A stretch of DNA of 64,000 nucleotides, taken from Megalonaias nervosa (taxonomy: Eukaryota; Mollusca; Bivalvia; Unionida; Unionidae). The first letter of the stretch is position 1; every line of letters starts with the position of its first letter. The notes under the pieces are model-generated. The model was not told the origin of the DNA and did no database searches. It saw nothing but the letters and a program-made list of their open reading frames with translations. Of this stretch, positions 1 through 9,000 are shown in pieces. The stretch covers positions 17,187 to 81,186 of the forward strand of contig JAECUM010001074.1 of NCBI GenBank assembly GCA_016617855.1. The letters run 5' to 3'. A program made the position numbers and the translations under genes.

Positions 1-604
1 TAAATCCGTATGGGGTAGCTTGTGCTTTTGAAAAGAAGTTTTTGAATTTGATCATATCCATATCTCCTGAACACCAAGTTTGATGAATATTTCGCAGAGT
101 ATGTGTATCGACTCCATTAAACACAACTAAAAGATTACAATTGTCTCTGATCACTTTAGGTATTTGTGTTTATCGCTGAGTAACATATACAATATCAGTA
201 TTTTTGTGTCTGCCTCCGGAAAATATCCGAGCTGGATTTGATTGTTTGTCCAGCATCACATCATCATATACTACGAGATTACTAATAAATCTATCGAGGT
301 CATCTACAGATGGGGCTTCATTAATATCGGTGATAAAATCAATAATATCATTATTATCCTCGTCCAACAGTTTTGCGTTCTCATTAAAATCTTTAAGTAC
401 TTCATAACATCGTTGATCATCTACAGATGGTGCCACCAAGTACAACTTATCCCACTTGAGCCATCTCATTGTCAGATTAAGTAGTAATTGTGTTTTACCA
501 GACCCAGATGGACCTATGACAATTGCTCTGATAGAATTTGGTATTGCTGGATGATGCTTGACTGACTCCTGCTTTCGTGTCGCTGAAAAGTCAATTATAT
601 CCAT
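1..604 (-). pseudogene. Polinton DNA-packaging ATPase (FtsK/HerA, A32-like), 3' part off the window
   Basis: This is a viral-type genome-packaging ATPase, expected to pump DNA into a capsid. The ATG is at 604-602. A Walker A motif GPSGSGKT is seen near residue 27, a Walker B NLVVYDDVM near residue 109, and a downstream VYVTQR segment fits the sensor motif. A TAA at 172-170 interrupts the frame right after VYVTQR. The same frame then stays open to base 1 with convincing protein-like sequence, so the stop is a lesion and the true C-terminus lies outside the window. It is divergent from the phospholipase-like gene, with only about 23 bp between the two start codons, so the promoters must overlap. 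In most Polintons this gene sits next to protease and capsid genes; here those are more than 9 kb away. The family call is firm. Confidence 0.85.
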
Positions 605-627
605 GTAGTACAAATATAATAAATAAT

Positions 628-1133
628 ATGGATTTATACTGTGTTCGATGCAGAGTACCCACCCCCACCAGTGGATTAACAACAATAATAACAAAAAATA
701 GCAAGCGTGCACTTACAGGCAAGTGTGTGAAATGTGGTACAAGCAAATACAGATTTATTTCGTCTGGTACGAATACAGGTGGTGATATCGCTGCTTCATT
801 GGGCAAATTACCAGGGACTCCATGGGCCAAATACCCAGGAGAAAAACATCTTTCTGGATATAATTATTGTGGTTCTGGAACCCGACTTGATGTCCGACTT
901 AACGAACGAGATCAACCAAGACCTGGAGAGTATCCAATAAATGCAATTGATTAAGCGTGTTGCGTTCATGATGTTGCGTATAAAAATAAGGATTTACAAC
1001 AACGACATATTGCAGATGTGAAGTTGATTCACGCGCAGAATTCTATAAAAAGTAAATCTCTCAGAGAAAACTTGCTAGCTTTCTAGTAAAATCTGCGATG
1101 AAAGGTAAACTAGTCCTAGGGGCTGGTAATTAA
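628..1133 (+). pseudogene. Zinc-ribbon plus phospholipase A2-like protein of the Polinton
   Basis: The ATG at 628 opens a protein starting MDLYCVRCR. Two CxxC pairs (CVRC and CVKC) about 30 residues apart form a zinc ribbon resembling small viral zinc-ribbon families such as DUF5679. After a Gly/Thr-rich linker comes YNYCGSGT, matching the calcium-binding loop of the phospholipase A2-like domain of parvovirus VP1, and then ACCVHDVAY, matching its catalytic His-Asp helix. A TAA at 952-954 lies between the two PLA2 motifs, and a frameshift near 1075-1085 precedes the C-terminal segment that ends at the TAA at 1131. Phospholipases of this kind are thought to breach endosomal membranes during entry; that role here is inference from the parvovirus family. 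The gene is broken and not expected to work. Confidence 0.78.
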
Positions 1134-1152
1134 TCAACTGATTATTATCATA

Positions 1153-2123
1153 ATGGAATCGATTTATTATAGCCCCAAGAGGATATTGGAGAGGCAGAGC
1201 AGCGATTATTAAACTTGCTGATGCAGCAAGTTTCTCACGTTCTGTTGCTGCAAACTGATTAGGACGACAGGCAATATGGCAAATTTTTTTTACCACCACC
1301 TAAAAAAATTCAGTATGCACATTTTGATGTCAGCGCTCCCAATGAAGTTCACCAGGCAGATATTTTGATTTTACCTCACGATACCATTAAAATTGGTAGA
1401 CGTTAATCACTCACATACAAATACGCGTTAACTGTCGTTGATGTTGCAAGTAGATATAAAGAAGCAGAACCACTATCAGCAAAAACAGCAACTGAAGTTG
1501 CATCTGCTTTTGAACGAATTTATCAACGAGGACCCTTATGATGGTCACAACTACTACAGGTTGATCCTGGCAAAGAATTTCTTGGTGCAGTACCATTTCT
1601 GACGAAAAAACACAACGTTAAAATCAGACGAGGACACAATGCAATTCATCGTGATCAGGCAACCGTTGAACGATTTAATCGAACACTTGCTGAGCGGTTA
1701 TTTGGATACCAATATGCAAAGGAAATATCCACAGATACGAGATCTCGTGAATGGGTTGCAAGACTACCAAGTGTGATAGCTGCGTTAAATAATGAAATTA
1801 CTCGTGCAACTTTTATGAAGCCTACCAATGCGATCACAAAGAAACATATACCAATACAACGATATGACTCTTCCTCTCAATAAGTATTAGGTAATGTGAC
1901 CGTAAGATACTTATATGAACCTGGTGAACTTGAAGGGGGTGAAAAAAGAGCAACTGATCCTATTTGGAGTGTTACAACACATAAAATTTCCAGCGTGGTA
2001 AGATCCACGGGTAGACCTGCAATTTACAGACTAGATTCAACTGCTCCTCAACGTGAATTTGTACGCGAACAATTACAAGTAATTCCTGAAGACACACAGT
2101 TACCACCACCTTCACTTCTGTAA
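1153..2123 (+). pseudogene. Polinton retroviral-type integrase (rve, DDE)
   Basis: This integrase would insert the element into host DNA. The start ATG is at 1153. The N-terminal part has the motif GYWRGRAAIIKLADAA typical of Polinton integrases. The catalytic core shows the first Asp in LTVVDVASRYKEAE, the second in QVDPGKEF and the Glu in ATVERFN, with 34 residues between the last two. The C-terminal domain carries VRYLYEPGELEGG followed by KRATDPIWS, a very characteristic Polinton signature. Lesions visible are a frameshift near 1175, a TGA near 1250, a frameshift at a T-run near 1290, TAA at 1404, TGA at 1539 and TAA at 1881; from about 1,310 on, everything lies in one frame. The 3' end overlaps the convergent replicase gene by about 12 bp. 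Identification is secure; the gene is dead. Confidence 0.92.
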
Positions 2124-5100
2124 ACTGGCACCCCTACGTCGATTACATTCAAGACAGGTCAGCATTACATTTTCGCGTGTGTGACCAAGACTATTATTGA
2201 TTCTATCCACGGTAAACTGTCTTGGATTATTGTTCGAATACTGCCACAACATATTACAGTTACAGCTCGCACAATGATTATTCTGTCGTTGTTTCAGTGT
2301 CATAATAAATTCAGCGTCGATATCAAATTCTCGTTTATTTTTTTTTGTCACATTGTTTATAACCAAATAATTTTTCTTGATAACTTCGTCCTTGACATCG
2401 TCAACGACTACATTATCATTGTCTATGATAACCCTCCGCAGTTGAGATATTCTTCTAACTCGAGACACTGCGAGATAAACTAAATTTGACTACTCGATTC
2501 TATCATCGACAATCCAGATATTTGTATCCGAGATAGTTAATCCTTGTGACGAATGAATCGTTATAGCGTATCCTAGTGTCCATGGAGTTTTGTCTATCGT
2601 TAACTCGCTCTCAACAGCACTGACAGGAACTAAAACAATATCATTTAATACAAGATTTTGTTTTTCATCAGTTCCTGGAATCTCAACATCAATATTCTGT
2701 CGTCGAGTATCTGCTGGGCGATAACATAATGGTACAGGCAGATTTGAAAATTTTTCTTTATGTAACAAAAATAATTGTTGTTTAAGTGTATCACGAACTA
2801 TCTTTCCACTTGCAATTATCAAATCAGCAGGTCTCCACAAACTCCAAAAATCATTCATCGTAGTTTCTGAAATTACTTCATGTATTATCTCACACTGAAT
2901 CTTGTCTGGCTGCAGTCTAATTAACTTTTCAAATTCTTTCAGTGGTTCATCAATAGCTCTATGATCATCAGTTATTTCTTCGTAATAATTTGCAAACGTT
3001 TTTAACCATTTGTGTAGAGACTGTCCAACAAAAGGTGGTAGTTGACCATGATCGCCACACATTATCACAGCAGTATTCTTTGTCAATAGCCAGTCAAGAA
3101 ATATTTTTAATACTTCCAACGATACCGTGCATATTTCATTCCAGATAATAATTTTAGAAATGTATTTCTCACCCATTCGTTCAGGAGTCCATGCGTCTCC
3201 GCACCATCTGAAGAAACTATGATAAGTTTGAGATTTTACTCGTCGTTCGATCATCTCTCTGGCGAGTTTATGTGTGGGTGTCAAAACAATCATATCTGAA
3301 CAATTGAATAATTCAATCGCACGCGTTGTTTTACCAGAACAACAACACCCACTAAGATAAATTGTTTTTTGTCTGGCCACAGGATCATATACCGATGGTG
3401 CAGATGACAATTCTGATATTTGATTATTTTTGTAATAAATATTCTTAATTTCAACGTCGGCAGATTGAGAATAACTAAATATCTTCTTTCGTTTTATTCT
3501 CCATTCGCCCAATGATGCATCAGCGCCTAAATGTAATTGTTCTAGTAATTCTGCATATTTGTATTTATATAAAATGAGTCTGTAGCGACTCTAACTGCGG
3601 TATCACTGAATTTGTTTATCATTGATAATAAATTTATCGAAACATACGCGAGCGTCGAGGATCTTAAATGAGTAAACTGCGGTGACTCACCATCAGTATA
3701 GCTCACAACTGTACCTAATTTAGTTCCGTCTGATAAACAAGCATTACTTCGACTTATAAATGTGTTTTTCTCCGTTGTATCCGCAATTATAAAATCGAGT
3801 TCAGCATCGTCCATGTTTAATCTTGTACAATGTCGTTTATGACCATATGATCCTCCTTGAGTAAATTTACCAATTATTTTTCTACCAAGATCTTTTGCAA
3901 CTTTATTTTCATAATCAGTCATATCAGGATTTTCATCATCAGAATATTTATTTTGCAACCAAATTTGTTTTTGTGAATGATATGATATAATTGCTTCATT
4001 TACTTTCAACGATATCAATATTTTATTATCATGCATGTATCGTAATAGTACTATTGGAACCCAATATTTTTCTGAGAGAAATGTCTTCCAAACCAAGCAT
4101 AAGTAATCGGATGGAGATTTTCCGTAAACTCGAATGACTCTATACAGCCGAATCCATTTAAGTCAAAATCTGGCAGGGGTCCATTTATCGCAACTCTGGT
4201 CATCTCGTGTGTTGGATGACCAAATCTCTTAAAGTATTCAGAACGCTCTTCGTATCCAAGAAAACTTCCAGGATGACATGCTACCATATCGACTGAGATA
4301 ACGTCGCTATAATCATATTTAGTATTCCACAATCCGCTGTGTCCGTATTCGATACAACTACGTTGGACATCAACAAGAAATTCCGATCTTGTCGGTGACC
4401 ATAAATTTTTCTCCTGAGCAAATGAGCAGCAACTGATGGAACGGTAAAACAGTTATACAGTAATTGTTCGATAACATCATTATCGTTCGTGTATTTCAAC
4501 GCAAGATTTTTCATTTCGTCGTGGAGAGATTCTGCACGATAGATTTCTCCGCTAGGCCGTACAAACTGATTATAATTTCCGTCATCGGAACTTTGAAACA
4601 GCCAAACAGATACAGGGTCACTCTTACTGATATTTCTGATAAAATCAAATATATAATCATTATAAAATATAACTGTTCTGTCTCGTGGAAATATTGTTAC
4701 GGCCGATGTCCATGCGTGTGAGTTATGATCAATAATCGTTATCGGGACGCCTCTTGATTTACATTTCGATTTGTATAAAATCTCTCCGGTTAACGTCTTC
4801 ACTGTTATTGGGAATTTTAATTTCTTTCCCAGCTCAGCAACGTCGCTGATAGACTCTCCGGTATCTTTAACTGTTTCTGCTCACGTGCTTATTTTTGTTT
4901 TTACCTCTTAGATCCGTTAAACCGTTTCCACGTATCGCGTTTGTGAAGTGTTCTGTAACTCGCTCAGCTACATAATTTAAGCGAGAAAATTTCATCGGTT
5001 TGAGATCATTAACTCAAGGTTTATCATTCAGCGGATAGAACGCATAAACAATTGCAGTCACAGGATAAGCTCATTCATAATGTGGTTTGTCAATGCCAGG

Positions 5101-5504
5101 CAATGTTCCTGGTTTGGAAATTTTATTCAACGTGACGATGCTACTTCCAACATGTACACGGACAGGGTCACGTTTGTCACGGATAATCCAAGTGTCGTCG
5201 TCTGTCTGCACAATAAATTTTATTAGAATAAAATACCTTTGATTGTCGAGATAGTTAATAATTCTTCCTGCGCGCGAATCATTCATTGTAGCATCGACAA
5301 TATTTTTGATTCTGAATGTTGACCACACATGATCCGCGTCATCATCGTGAAATTCCTTCTTGGCTTCACGGATACGAGCAGTTATATCTTTATTTGTTAA
5401 AGCCAGATCTTGCATCGAAAAACTAAATTAGATTCCTGCAGTTTGTCAAGATCAAATCTGGCTTTATAGGGCTTAATTGCAGATAATCTCTCAAACTCCT
5501 CCAT
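2112..5504 (-). pseudogene. PolB - SF1 helicase - HNH composite replicase of the Polinton
   Basis: About 3.4 kb reads as one ancestral protein of roughly 1,100 residues, from the ATG at 5504-5502 to the stop at 2112. The middle contains family B polymerase motifs: motif A as VDMVACHPGSFLG (about 4300-4260), motif B as GRKIIGKFTQGG (about 3890-3850) and motif C as VATDSFYI (about 3590-3560). A helicase follows: Walker A GCCCSGKTT near 3345, GDHGQLPPF, TIHSSQGLTI, and motif VI LVYLAVSRVRR at about 2475-2445. Motif VI lies past a TAG at 2489-2487 and runs straight on into an HNH nuclease with CASCNC and CLEC pairs and FTVDRINN. Further breaks are a frameshift near 5415, in-frame TGAs near 5069 and 5005, a shift near 4870, one near 4300, one near 4090 and one at motif C near 3565. 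PolB is standard for Polintons; the fused helicase and HNH are not. It might be adjacent genes, but motif VI leading into HNH in one frame argues for fusion. Confidence 0.82.
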
Positions 5505-5592
5505 ATTATAATTAAGACAAATATATATTTAAATTGAAAGTATTAGTATGTATATAATGATTCAAACCAAGAATAACTGTAAGTGGCTAATG
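5505..5592. promoter_or_regulatory. Probable divergent promoter gap between replicase and zinc-ribbon ORF
   Basis: This 88 bp gap separates the start codons of two divergent genes and is very AT-rich, with TATATATTTA-like tracts. A bidirectional promoter here is inferred from the layout; no specific factor site was identified. Confidence 0.3.
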
Positions 5593-5850
5593 ATGGATTT
5601 TACAACTCCTTGTAACAAAGCATGCGTAAATGAATTCTGTGGAAATTGTGTGCAAAGTGTTCGACACAGGAGTCTAAAACCAAAACCGTGTTTACGGTGT
5701 GGCGCTGGGATCAGAGGAGAAACTCAGTTGTGTGTGCAATGTGGTGGTAAAAATTACAGAGAGCTGAAAAAATATTATGATAAAAAAAATAATACCGATG
5801 GAGTGGAATCTCCCATAAGAAACCCTGAAGACTATCTCGCCAGATTTTAA
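5593..5850 (+). CDS. Small cysteine-rich zinc-ribbon protein of the Polinton
   Basis: This is an intact ORF of about 85 codons, taken from the ATG at 5593 (an ATG at 5590 and an upstream in-frame extension to 5548 also exist). It shows CGNC, CLRC and CVQC pairs, which suggests two zinc ribbons, followed by a Lys/Asp-rich, probably charged tail. It is divergent from the replicase and lies just upstream of the HNH endonuclease on the same strand. The family was not recognised. Zinc ribbons of this kind in large DNA viruses and Polintons often bind nucleic acid, but no function can be assigned. It is one of the few undamaged frames in the element. Confidence 0.6.
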   Translation: MDFTTPCNKACVNEFCGNCVQSVRHRSLKPKPCLRCGAGIRGETQLCVQCGGKNYRELKKYYDKKNNTDGVESPIRNPEDYLARF

Positions 5851-5885
5851 AAACAATCATTTAGACAAATAATATTGTAATACAA

Positions 5886-6327
5886 ATGCAGCAAAATGAA
5901 TTTGTGAAGCATCCCATCATTAAAAATTATGAAGCATCTCGTGATGGTGTAATTAGGAACAGTCGACTAAAAATCCCAGTTGGTATTTGTTGAAAATACC
6001 GGTTATCTCAGATTTAGTGTTGGAAAAGAAAGATATTACTCACATAGATTCGTGTACGAATGTTTTCATAGAGTCATCGAAGACGGATTTGTGATCGATA
6101 ATATTGATTCAGATCCGAAACATAACTCCTTATTAAATTTACGAATTGTTACGGAGAGTCAGAACTGCAAACTTGGAAAAAAGGGCGTTAATAATCATTG
6201 TAAGAGCGAAAGAGTTATTAAGTCTGTAAATGTAGAGACAGGCGAAGAAATTATATTTCCTTCGACATATGCAGCTTGTAAATATTTTAGTATTAACCCA
6301 GCTTTCGTATATTTTTGTCGCAAATAA
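5886..6327 (+). pseudogene. NUMOD/HNH homing-type endonuclease
   Basis: The ATG at 5886 starts a frame with a NUMOD4-like segment (NYEASRDGVIRNS). A frameshift near 5970-5985 moves the reading into the frame holding an HNH_3-type core: YYSHRFVYECFH, then FVIDNIDSDPKHNSLLNLR with the Asn-rich second half. The segment VETGEEIIFPSTYAACKYF resembles the NUMOD1 DNA-binding module. Where family members usually have Asp-His-Ile-Asp, this copy has DNID, so the catalytic His appears lost. Such enzymes are common free-riders in large DNA viruses and phages. It is the last gene before the inverted-repeat arm at 6,387. It is dead through the frameshift and probably the active-site change. Confidence 0.75.
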
Positions 6328-6386
6328 TATAACCAAATCAACATTTTCAATAAAATACAATCAGCGAATTATATTTAAATATCAGA

Positions 6387-6483
6387 CACATGAAGAAAGA
6401 TAACTCCGTCAAGCAAATCTCTCTCTGATAGAGTAATTAAGCAGTTGTCCCGCTTGTTACTGCGTGATTTACATGACTATAGC
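6387..6483 (+). repeat. Left-hand arm of facing terminal-type inverted repeat
   Basis: This segment is repeated in reverse complement at 8,333-8,420. Shared landmarks include CCGTCAAGCAAATCTCTCTC, TGATAGA and GTTGTCCCGCTTG. Weaker similarity continues to about 6,580 (GTCAGTGG, ATAATTTTCA). It follows the HNH gene immediately, so it is likely the terminal inverted repeat at the replication-gene end of the Polinton. Confidence 0.7.
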
Positions 6484-6754
6484 TTTTTCTTTTCTGTCAT
6501 CGTAACAGTTATATTCAGTAACTTAACTGTCTGTAGTCAGTGGGTCAGTATAATTTTCAACAGAAAATGATATTTAACATCTTTTCACTCTGATAAATTC
6601 AGATCGTTCACAAGTTTGATGTACATTATCTTGAGTGAATTCAGGTAGTTTTTTTTTTTTTTTTTTAGATCTTCCATGTATACAATGTACACTCAGCAGC
6701 CGTTTAGTAGGTCACGTAACATCTGTTTACAAACGACATCAGGCGGATTTATTT
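6484..6754. other. Non-coding spacer with T-run
   Basis: No gene is seen. The segment contains the weaker continuation of the inverted repeat and a T18-type run at about 6,649-6,666. Confidence 0.4.
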
Positions 6755-6907
6755 TAGAAAATTAAAATAAATCCACACTGTAGTTTATTCAGCATTAGGT
6801 AACTTCTGAAACGTGTGTGAGATTTATGTTAGAAATTAAAATTCACACTGCAGTTTATGTATTCAGTATAGGTATAAGTAACCTCATGATAATTCCTGAA
6901 ACGTATA
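6755..6907 (+). repeat. Two-copy direct repeat of about 75 bp
   Basis: Copies at about 6,755-6,828 and 6,829-6,907 share TTAGAAA.TTAAAAT, CCACACTG.AGTTTAT, TCAG.AT.AGGTA and CCTGAAACGT. The repeat lies between the two inverted-repeat arms. Function unknown. Confidence 0.6.
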
Positions 6908-6919
6908 CTTGTAAGAATT

Positions 6920-7110
6920 AGACAGTGGCGCAGTGTTATAACATTGGATTATCATACTGAGGCCACGGGTTCGATTCCCGTAACAGACGTATCGTTAACG
7001 GTGGCGGTACGATGCCAATTTTTCTTAAAGTTGGGGTGGTGGGTTCCAAACCCCAAGGAAATTCATGTACACTTCCTCACCACGTCAAACACGTGGTGGG
7101 TGTTGTTTTG
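6920..7110 (+). mobile_element. tRNA-derived SINE-like fragment
   Basis: GTGGCGCAGTG at 6,925 resembles a pol III A box and GGGTTCGATTCC at 6,965-6,976 is a near-perfect B box, 40-odd bp apart as in a tRNA. The acceptor ends do not pair, so it is not a functional tRNA. The following 130 bp, up to the AT repeat, would be the SINE body. Confidence 0.5.
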
Positions 7111-7150
7111 CACTCACCCCAGTTTGATATGGAGGGGGGGGTGAACCATG

Positions 7151-7241
<91 letters not shown>
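7151..7241. repeat. (AT)n microsatellite
   Basis: An almost pure AT dinucleotide tract, broken once by AAGAA near 7,186. Confidence 0.95.
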
Positions 7242-7244
<3 letters not shown>

Positions 7245-7547
7245 CTATATGAAAACTGGAACCCCTCAAAAATAAACAGTAGGATGATGTAAGCTCTTAA
7301 CCTTGTGACCTCACTGAAGGGTATACCCCACACAAGACATTAGAAGGAATTGTCGCCAAAAGAAAAAGTATCATGAGGTGCCTTTGGGCCATAAGAAAGG
7401 CCTTTACAGAAAACTAGGGTCGACCCAAAACACTAAGGTCATCAACGGAAAGACCCCAAAAACTAGGACCTAATGACTTTACTGGCAATGAAGGGACCCC
7501 GTGGAATGATTGACCGATCATCATTGCTGATGTTTATTTTTTGTTTA
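7242..7547. other. Non-coding stretch, purine-rich
   Basis: No convincing gene; only short ORFs. It lies between two microsatellites in the region bracketed by the inverted-repeat arms. Confidence 0.4.
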
Positions 7548-7589
<42 letters not shown>

Positions 7590-7598
7590 TACTATTAC

Positions 7599-7645
<47 letters not shown>
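7548..7645. repeat. (TTA)n microsatellite
   Basis: A long TTA trinucleotide tract with a few TAC interruptions. Confidence 0.95.
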
Positions 7646-7647
<2 letters not shown>

Positions 7648-7719
7648 AAATATATTTTTATTATTATTCTGATTCAGAAATATTTTGATTTTAAACAAAT
7701 ATTTATTGTATAATGAATC

Positions 7720-8161
7720 ATGAAAATGTTAGTGTTATTTATTTCTGCGATTGAGAAATTACAATATGACGGTATAAATATATCTGATGAACTTAATCCT
7801 CAGAAAATTATGTGTGATTTTGAATCATTACAACAACGAAAATTTGAAAATAAATACACATTATAGATTCATAAAGTTAATTCAGCAAGCAATGTTACAG
7901 TCGCTAGCTGTAGTTACAGATACACATGTAAAATTATTTGTCCCTCTTGCACACTCAATCAAAAAGATTAGATCCGAATTGTCTCACGAATACGAAACAA
8001 AAAGAATTGTGAATGCTCGTATAAGACAGTTGAGGGAGATTATGTCTGCTTGTAATGTCAGTGATGATTGTGATTGTGAAAGCGCCGTCACCAGTGACTA
8101 TATTGACGACGAAACTAACTCTGCCACATTGACTGTGGTACCAGCTAAACAAGAGGGATAA
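7720..8161 (+). pseudogene. Unrecognised small protein between the inverted-repeat arms
   Basis: An ATG at 7,720 opens a frame of about 48 codons ending at a TAG near 7,864. The overlapping frame from 7,787 continues to 8,161 and encodes a mostly helical segment (KKIRSELSHEYETKRIVNAR) and an acidic, serine-rich tail with a CDCE run. The two frames may be one gene with a frameshift near 7,850. Base composition resembles the viral genes rather than the surrounding microsatellites. No family is recognised and no function is proposed. Confidence 0.4.
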
Positions 8162-8332
8162 TTCATTTCTGAATACAGTAAAAAAAATATTTATTTATAT
8201 TTACTCTGAATCAGATTTATTTTTTATTCTGATAATAATATTTATTTTTTATTCTGAAAATTATTCAGATTCTGATTTAATCCACTGACAGCTAATTACT
8301 TACAGACAGCACACACACAAAAAAAATAAATC

Positions 8333-8420
8333 GCTACAGTCATGTAATCAAGCGGGACAACAGCTTAATTAATCTATCAGAGAGAGATTTGCTTGACGGT
8401 GTTACCTCGCTTCATGTGTG
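8333..8420 (-). repeat. Right-hand arm of facing terminal-type inverted repeat
   Basis: Reverse complement of 6,387-6,483 with only a few mismatches and small indels. Weaker similarity extends leftward to about 8,240. The virion genes begin about 580 bp to the right, so this would be the terminal repeat at the structural-gene end. Confidence 0.7.
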
Positions 8421-8500
8421 TATGTACTGATCTCTCACCGACTATAGAGAACCCAGAATGAGTAAATAATATTTCTATCATTTGCCTCAATTTTATGGCG

Positions 8501-8541
8501 GATCTACCTTAAACATTATAATTATATGATATAGGTAGATC
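8501..8541. other. Hairpin 1 (9 bp stem)
   Basis: GATCTACCT at 8,501-8,509 pairs with AGGTAGATC at 8,533-8,541 around an AT-rich loop of 23 nt. It lies just inside the inverted-repeat arm and 8 bp from hairpin 2. Confidence 0.7.
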
Positions 8542-8548
8542 AGTGATT

Positions 8549-8600
8549 GACGGATCGCGCTATATTCTTATAATAATATAATGATATAGCGCGATCCGTC
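8549..8600. other. Hairpin 2 (17 bp perfect stem)
   Basis: GACGGATCGCGCTATAT at 8,549-8,565 pairs perfectly with 8,584-8,600 around an 18 nt AT loop. The stem is GC-rich against an AT-rich background. It may be a replication or transcription-end structure of the element; that is inference. Confidence 0.8.
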
Positions 8601-8681
8601 ATCGATGATAGAGACCTCAGAATGAATAATATCCTTCTCTGTTATAAATTATACTATTCTGATAATATTTATTTTTTATTC

Positions 8682-8766
8682 TGATAATAATAATAATAAT
8701 AATAATAATATTTTTTTATTCTGATAATTATTCAGATTCTGATTTATTCTGATAATAATAATAATG

Positions 8767-8809
<43 letters not shown>

Positions 8810-8841
8810 TAATAATAATAATAATATTTATTCTGAATCAG

Positions 8842-8898
<57 letters not shown>

Positions 8899-8899
8899 T
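8682..8899. repeat. (AAT)n microsatellite cluster
   Basis: Three blocks of AAT repeats, separated by TTTTATTCTGATAAT and TTCTGAATCAGA motifs that also recur outside the repeat between 8,160 and 8,980. Confidence 0.95.
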
Positions 8900-9000
8900 T
8901 TTATTCTGATAATAATATTTACTCAGAATCAGATTTATTTTTATTCTGAAAAAAATATTTATTTTTTATTCTGATAGTTTATTAACATTTTTTTTTTGTT

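Noticed and set aside
1075..1837. Minus-strand ORFs across the integrase
   Set aside because: The plus strand holds DDE integrase motifs; these are shadows.
952..5070. Recoded stop codons or an alternative genetic code in the Polinton
   Set aside because: TAA, TAG and TGA all interrupt genes and frameshifts are common, so ordinary decay explains it.
6920..6990. Functional tRNA gene
   Set aside because: The B box is good but the acceptor arms do not pair and no clean cloverleaf forms.
7473..7688. Poly-tyrosine ORF
   Set aside because: It is a translation of a TTA microsatellite.
8764..8949. Poly-isoleucine ORF
   Set aside because: It is a translation of an AAT microsatellite.
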